From Hyposmocoma kahamanoa (lineage: Eukaryota > Arthropoda > Insecta > Lepidoptera > Cosmopterigidae), in the NCBI RefSeq assembly GCF_003589595.1, contig NW_020653900.1, positions 1,555,797 through 1,619,796 on the forward strand: a DNA stretch of 64,000 nucleotides, given 5' to 3'. Below the pieces are notes generated by a model that made no database searches, was not told where the DNA came from, and saw only the letters and a program-made list of their open reading frames with translations. Within the stretch, counting starts at the first letter, position 1; every line of letters begins with the position of its first letter. Below, in pieces: positions 21,413 through 31,002 of the stretch. The translations under genes and the position numbers were made by a program.

Positions 21413-21581
21413 ATTTTTTTTATAACACAAGTCATGCGCCTGATGGTAAGCTACATGCCTGTCCATAACAGTTGCAGTGCCACTCAGAGCTTTAATTCCT
21501 GCCTGAGACGTAAGTTGACAAGTCCCATGTGTCTGTCATTTCACCAGCACCCTTAACCTTCAAAACCGGAACGCAGTAATT
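21413..21581 (-). repeat. family A copy, 5' truncated
   Basis: Minus-strand unit from its 3' end (TTTTTTTATAACACAAG on +) to GGTTTTGAAGG; the GATCTTTGCG block is deleted. Confidence 0.7.
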
Positions 21582-21745
21582 TATTCATTCAAAAACTAAA
21601 TACAATTAAATTCATTTAAAAATCAATTTAATTACATAATTATGTCAGTCCGCAACGTAATCTTCACCAGGGGACACAAATATAAATCAGCAACAGGCTT
21701 CGTCACATAAAAATGGATAATGCAAATCGCCAAACTTAACCATTT

Positions 21746-21985
21746 TTATGAAAATGGACCACTCTGAATCTTAGCTGGTTCAAACGTCCCCATAACACTG
21801 ACAGCATTACCGCGTTGAATCGCCAACGGAATTTGTTGCACCAAGTAAGATCCAGAGCGTGGATCACAGCCTCTATCTTTAAGCCGACGACCCAACTCCC
21901 TTGTTTGGCCTCCGCACCCCAAGTCCCCGCAGTCTCCTCTGCAATTGGCACAAAATTGTACATCGCAACATATTGTATGTAACAT
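21746..21985 (-). pseudogene. unidentified coding-like fragment
   Basis: A minus-strand frame ending at 21746 reads FCANCRGDCGDLGCGGQTRE, LGRRLKDRGCDPRSGSY, LVQQIPLAIQRGNAVSVMGT and FEPAKIQSGPFS, then a stop. Its charge pattern and amphipathic stretches look like real protein, and a C-x2-C...C...C cluster precedes the helical part. It is cut at its 5' side by the family B SINE (start 21993). The family is not one I can name; a transposable-element polyprotein C-terminus or a host exon are both possible. Confidence 0.35.
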
Positions 21986-21992
21986 ACATACA

Positions 21993-22215
21993 ACTGCCTC
22001 CGTGGTCGAACGGTTACCATGCCGGACTGCCACGCAGAGGTCCCAGGTTCGATTCCCGGGCCGGGAGAAATATTTGTATGACCTACATTTATTTCTCTCG
22101 TGAGTTTGGGTGTAATTTGTGGTTGTCTATGTGTGTGTCCATGGCACCCGCGACACAGGGTTTCCCTAGTGCGGGGCTATGTTGTGTGTGCGTTATTATT
22201 ATTATTATTATTATA
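21993..22215 (+). mobile_element. family B tRNA-Gly-derived SINE, full length
   Basis: The head has an acceptor-like GCCTCCG, the A box TGGTCGAACGG, an anticodon loop CTGCCAC (anticodon GCC, as in tRNA-Gly) and the B box GGTTCGATTCC. The body follows (ATTTGTATGACCTACATTTA ... GTTTCCCTAGTGCGGGGCTA) and the unit ends in a (TTA)n tail. Three other long copies share it. The extended body and tail rule out a functional tRNA gene. Confidence 0.85.
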
Positions 22216-22647
22216 AAATTATTTATTTACTTTAAGTCTCGACAATCACATTACTCACACACTATATTCGCTCAATCATGCGGTAAACGCTTTCTGCCAT
22301 CTTCACCATTTTATTAAACTGTGCACTTACTCACTAAAGCATATACACTTCCGTACTTTTCCATAAACACACATGCACTGTTTCGTCTTATATTAATTTT
22401 ATCATCTCATTATCTATAACATACACACACTAATCCGAAATCACTTCACCTGATAAAACCGATCAATGCTACCTACAGCGTTTATTTTCTTTTTATGCTA
22501 TTGTTTTGTCAAAATATTCGGCTTCAAAACGCTGGAATTCCACCACTTATATAATTATACACAATGAAAGTAACACAAATTCATTGTGCCGATAACATCT
22601 ACTCTTATTACACAGTATGACCAATTTGGAGTAACTATAACTTTACG
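22216..22647. other. no recognised feature
   Basis: AT-rich, unique-looking. Confidence 0.4.
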
Positions 22648-22703
22648 TATTTCTGCCGCCATGTAGTAATGTGAGCATTGCCGCGTTCCGGTTTTGAAGA
22701 GTC
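22648..22703 (+). repeat. family A fragment
   Basis: ATTTCTGCCGCCATGTAGTA through GCGTTCCGGTTTTGAAGAGT. Confidence 0.55.
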
Positions 22704-22715
22704 TTTGTTGGTCTG

Positions 22716-22858
22716 TCCACACATATCCTAGCCGTGCCCGGGACGTGGCGGCCCGTGCTCCGTCAGGGGCTCAAAAAAATATCGTTGCGTATATTTTGTA
22801 TGAACTCCTTGGCACATATCCCCGTCCACGTCCCGGGCACGGCTGTGATGTGTGTGGA
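22716..22858. mobile_element. short foldback/MITE with 33-bp inverted arms
   Basis: Arms 22716-22748 and 22826-22858 pair over TCCACACA..., GCCGTGCCCGGGACGTGG being perfectly conserved in both. The 77-bp spacer has no frame. The arms are GC-rich in AT-rich flanks. Confidence 0.6.
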
Positions 22859-23030
22859 TAGCCCTTTCGAGCGTTTGGGATCATTTTATCTCTGGTTCTA
22901 CAAGCGATATTCGTAGTTTCTTTTTATTTAGAGAACATGCCAGTCCTATCATAACCTTATTCTAATTGTCATGCAATTCACAGTAAAACTTGTTTTTTAT
23001 ATTATTATTACATTAGACGGACTACGTCAA

Positions 23031-23345
23031 CTATCGCCGGTTTACCATATCACACAACATTTTTTTATATTTTGATAAGGGTTCAGATAGAATCCATTGG
23101 AAGAAGTTGACGTTGGAGCGCTTCAATTGTAACAGAAACATCAGCAGTTGTCGCTGGCTTTCGTTCTTGGTACATTCCGCCAACAAGTGTTGGAAGTCTT
23201 CAATTTTATTACAAGCTTCACAATTTGGTGAATTCACTTTTTTCATAAGACATCCAAACCAGTTCGACGGATAATGTCCGGAACATAGCATAAACATTGT
23301 AACAACATCTCGCCTACTCAATTCAGAACTAATAAACCACGGTAT
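23031..23345 (-). pseudogene. LINE ORF2 C-terminal zinc-knuckle fragment
   Basis: The minus strand encodes FMLCSGHYPSNWFGCLMKKV, then SPNCEACNKIEDFQHLLAEC. The S-G-H-Y-P start and the C-x2-C-x7-H-x4-C zinc motif are standard after the RT domain in Jockey/I-type LINEs. The rest of the RT is missing. Confidence 0.65.
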
Positions 23346-23409
23346 GTGGTGTGGCTCACATTGTAATGCTCTATACCATATGCCTTATTGGACTTAGTGC
23401 ACAAGTGTA

Positions 23410-23469
23410 AACGCGCTAAGGCTGCTGATGTAACTACGTACACTTGAGACTTGTCAACTTTACGTCTTA
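23410..23469 (+). repeat. family A fragment
   Basis: CTAAGGCTGCTGATGTAACT to ACTTTACGTCTTA; stops exactly at a TTA where a Harbinger-like end begins. Confidence 0.5.
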
Positions 23470-23725
23470 GGGTGGCCATACATGGCCTGCTCGAGCAATT
23501 AGCCAATGATCAACATACATTGATATTGTGTATTGATTGATAACTACTGGAGTTGGTATCAACTGCTCAACAAGTCACAATTTCAGTTTCATTCAAATCA
23601 ATAGTAACATGGATTTTGAGGAAAAAGCACTGCTAGTGCTACTTTTAGAACTTTTTGAGAATAGAATTTGCTATTGCGAAAATGCGCGCGTGACGTGGAA
23701 TGAAGAGCGCGGGCAGAGGTAACAG
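23470..23725 (+). mobile_element. possible PIF/Harbinger 5' end
   Basis: Begins GGGTGGCCATACATGGCCTG right after TTA (Harbinger elements duplicate TWA and often start GGG). After about 140 bp, an ATG at 23609 opens MDFEEKALLVLLLELFENR with a stop at 23720. An acidic, Leu-rich N-terminus is common in insect Harbinger nucleases. No right inverted end was found, so this is a fragment. Confidence 0.35.
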
Positions 23726-23924
23726 CGCGAGAGCAGTCTACATCTCGCGCAGTCAGTATATGCCTAGCGACGGCTTGACTGCGGTATAAGCCTGGCGATT
23801 ATGACGATATGTAATACAAGTAGGACGCAGCAAGTAATTTGTCCGTTAAAATCGTAGCGTTACGACGACGCAACGCCCATGTGACATCGCTCTTGTGGGT
23901 AGGTCTGTGGCGGCAAGACCGTCA

Positions 23925-23962
23925 AGCTTACTTGTTCATCACCCTTCACTTGAAATCTTATC
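23925..23962 (+). repeat. family A 3'-end fragment
   Basis: Degenerate ACTTGTTCATCACCCTTCAC plus CTTGAAATCTTAT just upstream of a full copy. Confidence 0.4.
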
Positions 23963-23976
23963 TTGAAATTTTTGTC

Positions 23977-24273
23977 GCAGTACAGCTCCTTGTGAAAAAG
24001 CTCGTCCAGGGAAGTACTGCCACCTAGTTCTACCGCCAAGCAGTAATGGTCACATTACTGTGTTTCGGTTGTGAAGGGTAAGTGTGCTGGTGAAATTACA
24101 GGCACATGAGACTTGTCAACTTATATCTCAGGGTGACGGGCGCAGTGGCGCTGCCTCCAGGTGTTTATGATTTAAAGCTCTGAGTAACACTGCAACTGTT
24201 TTGGGCAGGTGTGTCGCATACTATCAGGCGCACGACTTGTTCGTCCCGTTACTTGGTATTATATAAAAAAAAT
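23977..24273 (+). mobile_element. family A SINE-like copy, full length
   Basis: Complete from CAGTACAGCTCCTTGTGAAA to ACTTGGTATTATATAAAAAA; preceded by another 3' end of the same family, a tandem-like arrangement. Confidence 0.8.
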
Positions 24274-24344
24274 CATTTGAAAAAAAAAAATAGTTTCATC
24301 CCGTTGCGTACCTTTTTCGTGGTGTTTTTATTTTTTTTTATAAG

Positions 24345-24533
24345 TAAATAAGTGCGCATTTGCACTCCGTCTCACCTGATGGAAAGCGACGATGATATCG
24401 ACTTCAAAAGGCCCAAGTTATAGCTTTCGAGGAACAAGTCTGCAGGCAGGGAACTCCCCTTTTTTGCCGTTCGCCATATACATGTGGAAGCGAAACATTT
24501 CATCTTCGGAATATCCACAACATATGTGTCAAA
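24345..24533 (-). repeat. CR1-like LINE 3' end
   Basis: Antisense of the UTR and last ORF codons as at 62150-62404 (CACCTGATGGAAAGCGACGA on +), truncated 5' and followed directly by a Jockey-like tail. Confidence 0.65.
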
Positions 24534-25075
24534 GTCAAAGTCAAAGTCAAAGATTATTTATTCCATAGGTAAAATAAATTTACACTTGAAAACACCACAT
24601 TTAAGCTACTGCTCGTTCACTACGCTGACCTCCCTGAGAAGAACGAGCAAGAAACTGTAGGGATTGCTCTTTTCAAATAAACTTAACTGCTATGGAATAC
24701 ACTTTGAATCAAATTTGTGTGGATTCTGGAGCCATGTCGTCTTTCCATGCATCTTTATCTAACGCGTAGTCTTCAATTTTGTAATATGATTTTTCGATCA
24801 AAATATTTTTAATGTAGTTTTTAAACTTAGGAAATGATAAACTTAATATATGCTCCGGAATCTTATTGTAAAAACGTATACAATTCCCCAATAAAAGAGT
24901 TGTTTACCTTGGTTAAACGAAATCGTGGTACCATGAGTTTGGACTTAGCTCTAAGGTTATCTTCTATGGATATCTTCTTTCTTATTGAAATTATGTATAT
25001 TTTTACGGGCATATAAAATATTTGAGCAAAAGTACTCTGATGCCACAGTCATGATACCAGTCTCCTTAAACTTTT
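24534..25075 (-). pseudogene. Jockey-like LINE 3' end
   Basis: The minus strand encodes FYNKIPEHILSLSFPKFKNY and ESYYKIEDYALDKDAW-like residues before a stop at 24709, then a UTR that ends in (CAAAGT)n at 24534-24560. F-x-N-K-I-P, K-F-K-N and Y-Y-K-I-x-D-Y are the standard C-terminus of an abundant insect LINE ORF2. Upstream the frame has EYFCSNILYARKNIHNFNKK. Four truncated relatives occur at 39165, 45077, 49262 and 56335, all on the minus strand. Confidence 0.7.
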
Positions 25076-25300
25076 CTTTGAGAGAAACCCTAGACAGTAC
25101 ACTTACAACTTTACGACGGTGTTCCAGGTTATGCAGCTTCACCTCTAATAAATATGTGTCACGTATAAGCCTCTTGCCACGCTTGTCGATTAAATCCAAA
25201 GTGGCCAGTTGGTATGTAGCAGAGCCATCCCAAAGCCCACTTGTGCTTGGTACAGCTGAAGCAACTGTCCCGTTGTGAAGTAACGTCACTCCCTGGAGAG
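25076..25300 (-). pseudogene. CR1-like LINE RT fragment joined to a Jockey-like tail
   Basis: Minus strand: LWDGSATYQLATLDLIDKRG and LEHRRKVVSVLSRVS match the frame at 61829 (WDGSATYQLATLDSIEKRAK, LEHRRKVACLSVFY). At about 25075 the frame switches to the Jockey-like sequence, a chimera of two LINE families. Confidence 0.65.
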
Positions 25301-25741
25301 GATGCCAAGCTTCATGTCTGCATGTTTTTGGCCATGGATAAAAAGGAACAGCCGAAGTTTAAATTGGACGACAGGTTCATTTCAAGTGGTTTTTTTAGAG
25401 TTAAATTCCACCACATTATGTGCAATGAGACTTTTAAACAAAAATTTCAAACATTCTACCGGCAACACCTACTCTCGCTATAAAATCTGTCCAGCTTGTA
25501 GTAACTAATTTCGTATGCCACGTTCCGCTTTTCTGTGGCCTCTCTAGAATGTTCATTGTTTCATTACACTGTTTTAGTGTACATTTGCAATCACAATTTA
25601 CTCTTATTCACTATTTACTTATATCTACTAAGTCATTTAAAACGTGCTATTGACACGTTTAAGTTTATTTTTGTGATGCCGACAAAAATATGTAATAATT
25701 TACCGAAAGCACCAAGATCTGAGAAAAGCAATGTAAAAAGA
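25301..25741. other. no recognised feature
   Basis: Plus-strand frames at 25241-25508 have no recognisable domain. Confidence 0.35.
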
Positions 25742-26440
25742 ATTTTTTTTTACAACGTCAAGTGACGGGACGGACAAGTCGTGCGCCCGATGGTAAGCCA
25801 CACTCCTGTCCATGACAATTACAGTGCCACTTAGAGCTCCAAAACGCAAAGATCTGAGGGGCACCAACACCGCGCCCGTCACCTTGAGAAGCTAATTGAC
25901 AAGTCCCATGTGCCTGAAATTTCACCCTTACCCTTCAAACCTTAGAATAATAACGCATAGAATGATAGTTTCATATCAAACGAACTGTCACAAGTGAGGC
26001 AAAAATCAAATTCATGTAGGCTAGTTTTAGGAGTAGGTTAATTTTAGGTTTTAGTGAATATTTATATAAAAATACAAGTTGAAACGCGTTACTTCCTTGT
26101 GGAATGTGATTTTAGTATCTATTTTATATTTATCTGACGTATTTTTACACTCATTTACCGCACATTTCGTCATTTGTAGCTAAAATTCTAGATCTGTTCG
26201 CGGTGCAAGTTGACCTTGAGCGCTGAAGGCCCGCCCGCTCGTGTAGACCCATTGGGAGCGCTTCAATTTGCCTCACTTAGCATGTGCGGGCTAGGTTTCT
26301 ATGCGTTATTATTCTAAGTTCAAAACCGGAACACACTAATACTGACATTACTGCTTGGTGACAGAAATAGGTAAAATGGTAGTACTACCCTTTTTTTTTC
26401 TTTTTTGGACGAACTTCTTTCACATGCAAATCATTCTTTT
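25742..26440 (-). mobile_element. family A copy split by a MITE
   Basis: The 3' part (25742-25940) and the 5' part (26319-26440) form one nearly full-length antisense unit when the 378-bp MITE between them is removed. The 5' part has a poly(T) expansion near 26390. Confidence 0.8.
25941..26318. mobile_element. MITE with perfect 22-bp inverted ends, nested in family A
   Basis: Ends CTTAGAATAATAACGCATAG(AA) and its exact reverse complement. It is flanked by TTCAAAC / TTCAAAACC, a target duplication of about 8 bp derived from the family A motif TTCAAAACCGG. No transposase frame. An ~8-bp duplication is compatible with a hAT-type origin, but the terminal sequence is not diagnostic. Confidence 0.75.
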
Positions 26441-26636
26441 CTCTCTTCAAATCTTTCAGTTCAGTAGCGAGTACCATAGACAATAGAATTTTGTTTTAGA
26501 ACTAAAAGGAGCGCCTTTCTAATTATGTTTTATGAAATTACAATTGATAGATTAAAGTACAGGAGCAGAAATCATCTTAGAACAGAGTACTAAAAAAGCC
26601 GACCTCGAAAGTCATTCATTCAATAGTTTGCCACCC

Positions 26637-26792
26637 TAAGAGCGGTTACACACGGCAATTTTAAGCAGCGATGCAATCGCGATCCAGTCGCTAATCGTTT
26701 ACCTTTACACACGCGCTCAACGCTTACAACTGCGTGATTGCATCGATGCAATCTTGCGTTTGAAACGATGTTGCTGTGTGTGACCGCTCTTA
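26637..26792. mobile_element. Harbinger-like MITE (GAGCGGTTACACACGG ends)
   Basis: Ends TAAGAGCGGTTACACACGGC and GCTGTGTGTGACCGCTCTTA are inverted copies. Relative to intact family G the insertion lies at TTA, matching the TWA preference of PIF/Harbinger elements; the left copy reads TAA. The interior has repeated GCGATTGCATCG-type words shared with 43353-43616. Confidence 0.7.
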
Positions 26793-26895
26793 GAGGTGGA
26801 ATATTTTCTTCGAATTTCAAATAGGACGACTTCTGAGGTACCCTTTTTCGAACAAAAATAGTATCATCAAAATCAGTTCACAAACGCAAAAGTTA

Positions 26896-27108
26896 TTTAT
26901 TCTTTTATTTCAGGCCACATGGCCCATATAATACGTTAATACCTTAAGGACTAACATACATAGAATATAATAAAACACTATTTCTAACTAATCTACACGA
27001 ATTGCACTTGTTGGCGTCGTGTAGCGCTATCTGGTGTCAGTCACCACAAACGAATTAAAATTCACGTCGCGACAGGAGTTCAACCGCTTGACCCTTAAAG
27101 TGTATTTG
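26896..27108. mobile_element. unidentified insertion inside family G
   Basis: Sequence absent from the other family G copies, between AAAGTTAT and AAACATATAC; it contains CAGGCCACATGGCCCATATA. No inverted ends, no clear duplication. Confidence 0.4.
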
Positions 27109-27170
27109 GCGAAACATATACAAAAAAAACATACACTCGAATTGAGAACCTCCTTTTTTGGAGTCGGTTA

Positions 27171-27584
27171 AAAAATAATCTTAATGTTTTTAATACCAAA
27201 TAGTAAAAAAAGACAATAGCTTACAAAGTAAATGTAATGTGACAAAATTGTTAAACACGACGTATTACAGTCTACGTTAGTGAGAGCGTGACTTTTTGTC
27301 TAACCGCAAAAGATATATCAAAGTCAATAGCGACATATAGCCCTGTTAACAGCAACGCTAAGTGCGTTGCTGTGTTGCCTTCAGACTCTGTACACTGTCG
27401 GACAATAATAAGTGGCCACCTAATATATTTATCGAAGAACCCATTTGTTTCTGTTAGGCGGTGTTTTGTTGTACTTGCAGCTTGCACGATGGGATGAATA
27501 AATACAGACGTAACCATTTGAGTAAGGAAATACTGTTTCTACATTGTAGCTATTTGATAGACTTAAGCACCATATTTTCTTTTT
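27171..27584. other. no recognised feature
   Basis: Overlapping frames on both strands (27272-27517) have no recognisable domain; neither has splice or promoter support. Confidence 0.35.
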
Positions 27585-27725
27585 ATGACACCAAGGGACA
27601 GGACTAAAAAGTCGTGCGCCTGGCAGTAAACGACACCCCTATTCTTAGCAGTTGCAGTGCCACTCAGAGCTTTTTAATCGCAATGATCTAAGGGGCGCTG
27701 CCACCGCGCCCGTCACCCTGAGATA
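27585..27725 (-). repeat. family A 3' half
   Basis: Minus-strand 3' half up to the GCGCCCGTCACCCTGAGAT block. Confidence 0.65.
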
Positions 27726-27861
27726 TAATAATACTTATCATTCGTATGGGTAAATCATTCGCCCAAGTCGAGCCCAAGCGCAATCATTCGGCTCGAGATG
27801 AATGATTAGCGATACCGAATGCCCTGTCGGTCGTCTGCACGAGTCTTTGATTATATGTATA

Positions 27862-28072
27862 ACTGCCTCTGTGGCCGAACGGTTACCATGTCGGACTGCC
27901 ACGCAGAGGTCGAGGTTCGATTCCCGGGCCGGGAGAAATATTTGTATGGCCTACATTTACTTCTCTCGTGAGTTTGGTTGTAATTTGTGGTTGTCTATGT
28001 GTATGTCCATGGCACCCGCGATACAGGGTTTCCCTAGTGCGGGGCTATGTTGAGTGTGTGCGTTGTTGTTGT
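27862..28072 (+). mobile_element. family B tRNA-Gly-derived SINE
   Basis: A box TGGCCGAACGG, loop CTGCCAC, B box GGTTCGATTCC, full body and a (GTT)n tail rather than (TTA)n. Confidence 0.85.
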
Positions 28073-28274
28073 TACATATCGAAACTCCACTACACTATGT
28101 CCATATTAATATGTCCCTAACCCCGTCACATTTCCGGTACTTACGTACTTCATCAGAAGTCTATATCGTAATTTATATTTTTTCTTATACTCATAGTAGC
28201 AGAATGCGATATCAACCAATTTATTTCAATGAAAATTATCGAGGCATTAAAAAAATGACGCCAAAAAAGTGGAA

Positions 28275-28514
28275 AAAATAATTTCAGTACCGAGTACAAA
28301 AAACTTGGTGCAATTACATCTATTTGCCAAGTTTTATTGGTTACCGAAAATTGAGCGAAACCGGATTCATCCCGTAGTTTGCCACCCTTAGAGGTGGAAT
28401 ATTTTCTTCAAATTTAAATGGGGTCACGACTTTAGTACCCTCTTTCCAAAAAAAAAGAATCATCAAAATCGAATCGAATTGAGAACCTCCTCCTTTTTAT
28501 AGTCGGTTAAAAAA
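28275..28514 (+). mobile_element. family G copy
   Basis: AGTACCGAGTACAAAAAACT through TTTGCCACCCTTAGAGGTGG and GAATTGAGAACCTCCTCC to ATAGTCGGTTAAAAAAA; slightly deleted near the GGTTCACAAA motif. Confidence 0.7.
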
Positions 28515-28574
28515 ACCAACGCTGACTAGAGTCAATCGAGTACCACAGTCAGAAATGCTCTATGGAATCTATGG

Positions 28575-28650
28575 ATTAGCAATTGGCGGCAGAAATGGGT
28601 TAACAGGCAGTACTTCTCAGGAGGAACCCTTTCACATGGAGCTCTATTGA
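28575..28650 (-). repeat. family A 5' fragment
   Basis: On +: GGCGGCAGAAATGGGTTAAC to CACATGGAGCTCTATTG. Confidence 0.55.
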
Positions 28651-28975
28651 TATTAAAAATGTTAGGTGTTAAGTGTGTATCGGTAGAGATGTCAGTCAAA
28701 TATCGAGATGCACCCAAGTTGTCATAAAAAACACATATAAGTTGGTATCATAATTACGAATTATATTTACATAAACTAATAGAGGTGTTTACGCCTAACG
28801 AGGACACGATTGATTAGCTCTTGAATTTTACATGAGCTACGCGTCGATCCAATTTTAGTTCCGTGTTAACCGGCTTCTAAGCCCGGTATTAAATGTGTAT
28901 CGAAAATGAATTTCAAGCTCTCACGTGTTAATGATACTGTTTTAAGTGACAAATATCTATATAGGCGGATATTTT
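28651..28975. other. no recognised feature
   Basis: AT-rich flank of the RTE-like element. Confidence 0.35.
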
Positions 28976-29835
28976 GATAACTAATATAAAATGGATAATC
29001 ATTGGATAATCATCAACATCAATGGCGAGTACCTAACACACCTTCGATTTGCCGATGATATAATTCTTATGGCTGAGACCTTGGGAGACCTGAACACAAT
29101 GCTCGAAGACCTCAGTAGTGTTTCCCAAAGAGTGGGTCTTAAGATGAACATGGACAAGACGAAGATCATGTCGAATGTCCATGTTGTACCCACTCCAGTT
29201 AAAATTGGGAGCATTACACTCGAAGTTGTTGACCATTACGTATACCTGGGGCAGACAATCCAGTTAGGTAAGTCCAACTTTGAGAAAGAGATCTCTCGTC
29301 GAATCCAGCTCGGATGGGCAGCGTTCGGGAAACTCCAAAAAATCTTTGCGTCCAAATTACCTCAATGTCTCAAGACGAAAGTCTTTGACCAGTGTGTGTT
29401 GCCAGTGATCACATATGGATCAGAAACGTGGTCCCTCACTATGGGCCTCATAAGAAGGCTCAAGGTCATTCAGCGGGCAATGGAGAGAGCGATGCTCGGT
29501 CGGATTTCCCTGCGTGATAGAATCAGAAATGAGGAAATCCGTAGGAGAACTAAGGTAACCGACATAGCTCGAAGAATTGCTCAGCTGAAGTGGCAGTGGG
29601 CGGGGTACATAGCTAGGAGAACCGATGGCCGTTGGGGCGGAAAGGTTCTTCAATGGCGACCGCGCACCGGACGACGCTCAGTGGGTAGGCCCCCCACCAG
29701 GTGGACCGACGATCTGGTGGAGGTCGCGGGAAGCCGATGGATGCGGGCAGCGCAGGACCGATCGTCGTGGAGATCGTTGGGGGAGGCCTATGCCCAGCAG
29801 TGGGCGTCGTATGGCTGAATGATGAATCATTGGAG
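28975..29835 (+). mobile_element. 5'-truncated RTE-like LINE insertion
   Basis: Covers the frame above and the short 3' end with TGAATGATGAATCATTGG. The 5' break lies near 28975-28990, just before the frame opens. No clear target-site duplication is visible. Confidence 0.7.
28991..29818 (+). CDS. RTE-like LINE reverse transcriptase, 5'-truncated ORF2
   Basis: A 275-codon open frame, the longest in the window. HLRFADDIILMAE (residues ~17-29) contains the F/Y-x-D-D catalytic motif of reverse transcriptase. It is followed by KMNMDKTKIM, VYLGQTIQLGKSNFEKEISR, ITYGSETWSLTMGLIRRLKV (~140-160), RDRIRNEEIRRRTKV, KWQWAGYIARR (~200) and the closing SVGRPPTRWTDDLVEVAGSR. This is the C-terminal half of the endonuclease-reverse transcriptase protein of lepidopteran RTE-like LINEs, which copies its own RNA at a nicked target. 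The apurinic endonuclease domain and the RT palm upstream of motif C are missing, so it is dead on arrival, yet no internal stop has accumulated: a recent insertion. The start is simply the first Met after truncation. The 3' end continues TGAATGATGAATCATTGG. Pieces of the same or close families lie at 7516 and 50298. Confidence 0.85.
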   Translation: MDNHWIIININGEYLTHLRFADDIILMAETLGDLNTMLEDLSSVSQRVGLKMNMDKTKIMSNVHVVPTPVKIGSITLEVVDHYVYLGQTIQLGKSNFEKEISRRIQLGWAAFGKLQKIFASKLPQCLKTKVFDQCVLPVITYGSETWSLTMGLIRRLKVIQRAMERAMLGRISLRDRIRNEEIRRRTKVTDIARRIAQLKWQWAGYIARRTDGRWGGKVLQWRPRTGRRSVGRPPTRWTDDLVEVAGSRWMRAAQDRSSWRSLGEAYAQQWASYG

Positions 29836-30897
29836 TACATCCGTAAAGACGTGGACTAAAATAAATGTTAATATCGGACCTGCATTTTAAACGGATTTAT
29901 TAATACGGACTTTAGTACTCAAATATCCTGTAGTCTGTCTTTTTTGAAGACGGAGTAAAATGACAGTTTATTGGATATTATATCGACTACGTACTAAATA
30001 TTGGTCATGCTTATGAAATGAAATAAATAGCCGAAGTTGTTTCATTTGAATCATCCTCGACCCATTATTTATCCAATTACTGAGCACAACTTCATTTGAA
30101 TTGTCAATTTTTGTAAGCTCATACATATATACACTGTATTTAAAACTATGTTTATGAAAAATACAAAGAGGAGACATATTTTAATTATTTTTTTATTTTA
30201 ATTCAGTATAGATCATGAAATCTGGCTATTCTTGTCAAAGTGTAGGTACGTGAATAAAAAATGATATCGGTACTAGCAGATCAACTGTCAAAATAAGAAT
30301 AAAGAATCCAATAACACAATTTGTAATCATTCGACCATCGTAACATTCACAATTCTTTTAAATTTTTAGCAAAATTTAACTTCTATGCCGGCGCCAAATA
30401 CTGTAACACATGGTGTTAGGGACCGAAAGTTTGAGGACTATTTTAGTATGATGTTTAGTACAATATCATCGTAAAATTAAGTTTAATATTAAAAGGAAAT
30501 GTGTGAAATTGTGTCAAGTGAGTGTGTAGTAGCCTAGAAACTTCTCCACACTTTCAGAACTATCTCCTGCTCTGTGTCATTTCTTATTTGATGCACTCCT
30601 ATATGATCCTCAAAGTCTCTGTTGTTTTCGCCCACATAGTTGGAATCAGAGTCATCAAGAGGATGACTCCAAAAACCTTCTCATGCGTTCCTAATACATA
30701 TTGAAATTATAAAATGTATCCTAAAATAATTTACAAATATAATATGTAATGTAAATTCAATGATTAATTAAAAATAAAATATAAATATAGTAATTACTAA
30801 AAATATGAATTATCTAAAACTGTGACACCTATACCCGCGTGGGTCTAAGGGACCGATCGGCGTCGTGTACAGGTATACATATACCTGTATACTTTGT
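29836..30897. other. no recognised feature
   Basis: AT-rich. A near-palindrome TACAGGTATACATATACCTG(TA) lies at 30868-30889. Confidence 0.4.
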
Positions 30898-31002
30898 ATG
30901 CATGAATACTCCTGTTACGTTGAAATGGAGTTAGCCAAGAACCATGCAGCTAGCAGTGAGCCCAAAGAAAAAGCACGGCAAACGACAATCAACGAAGGTT
31001 AA
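30898..31002 (+). pseudogene. short coding-like frame, unidentified
   Basis: Encodes MHEYSCYVEMELAKNHAASS then EPKEKARQTTINEG and a stop. Charged and protein-like, unlike the low-complexity frames around it. The QTTI-x-E ending loosely recalls the linker after BED zinc fingers of hAT-derived proteins, but no finger is present. Function unknown. Confidence 0.2.

Larger units (their letters stand above)
26582..27170 (+). mobile_element. family G copy with two insertions
   Basis: Starts CAGAGTACTAAAAAAGCCGA and ends GGAGTCGGTTAAAAAA. A 156-bp MITE (26637-26792) interrupts the CCACCC|TTAGAGGTGG motif, and a second ~210-bp block (about 26896-27108) of unknown family interrupts the 3' half. Confidence 0.7.

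Noticed and set aside
21993..22070. tRNA-Gly gene (also 27862, 33142)
   Set aside because: Good A and B boxes and a GCC anticodon loop, but each head continues into the same SINE body and repeated tail.
22196..22213. (TTA)n microsatellite as an independent feature
   Set aside because: It is the 3' tail of the family B SINE.
21901..22317. 138-residue plus-strand frame
   Set aside because: Translation through the family B SINE (a similar peptide appears at 27802 and 33118).
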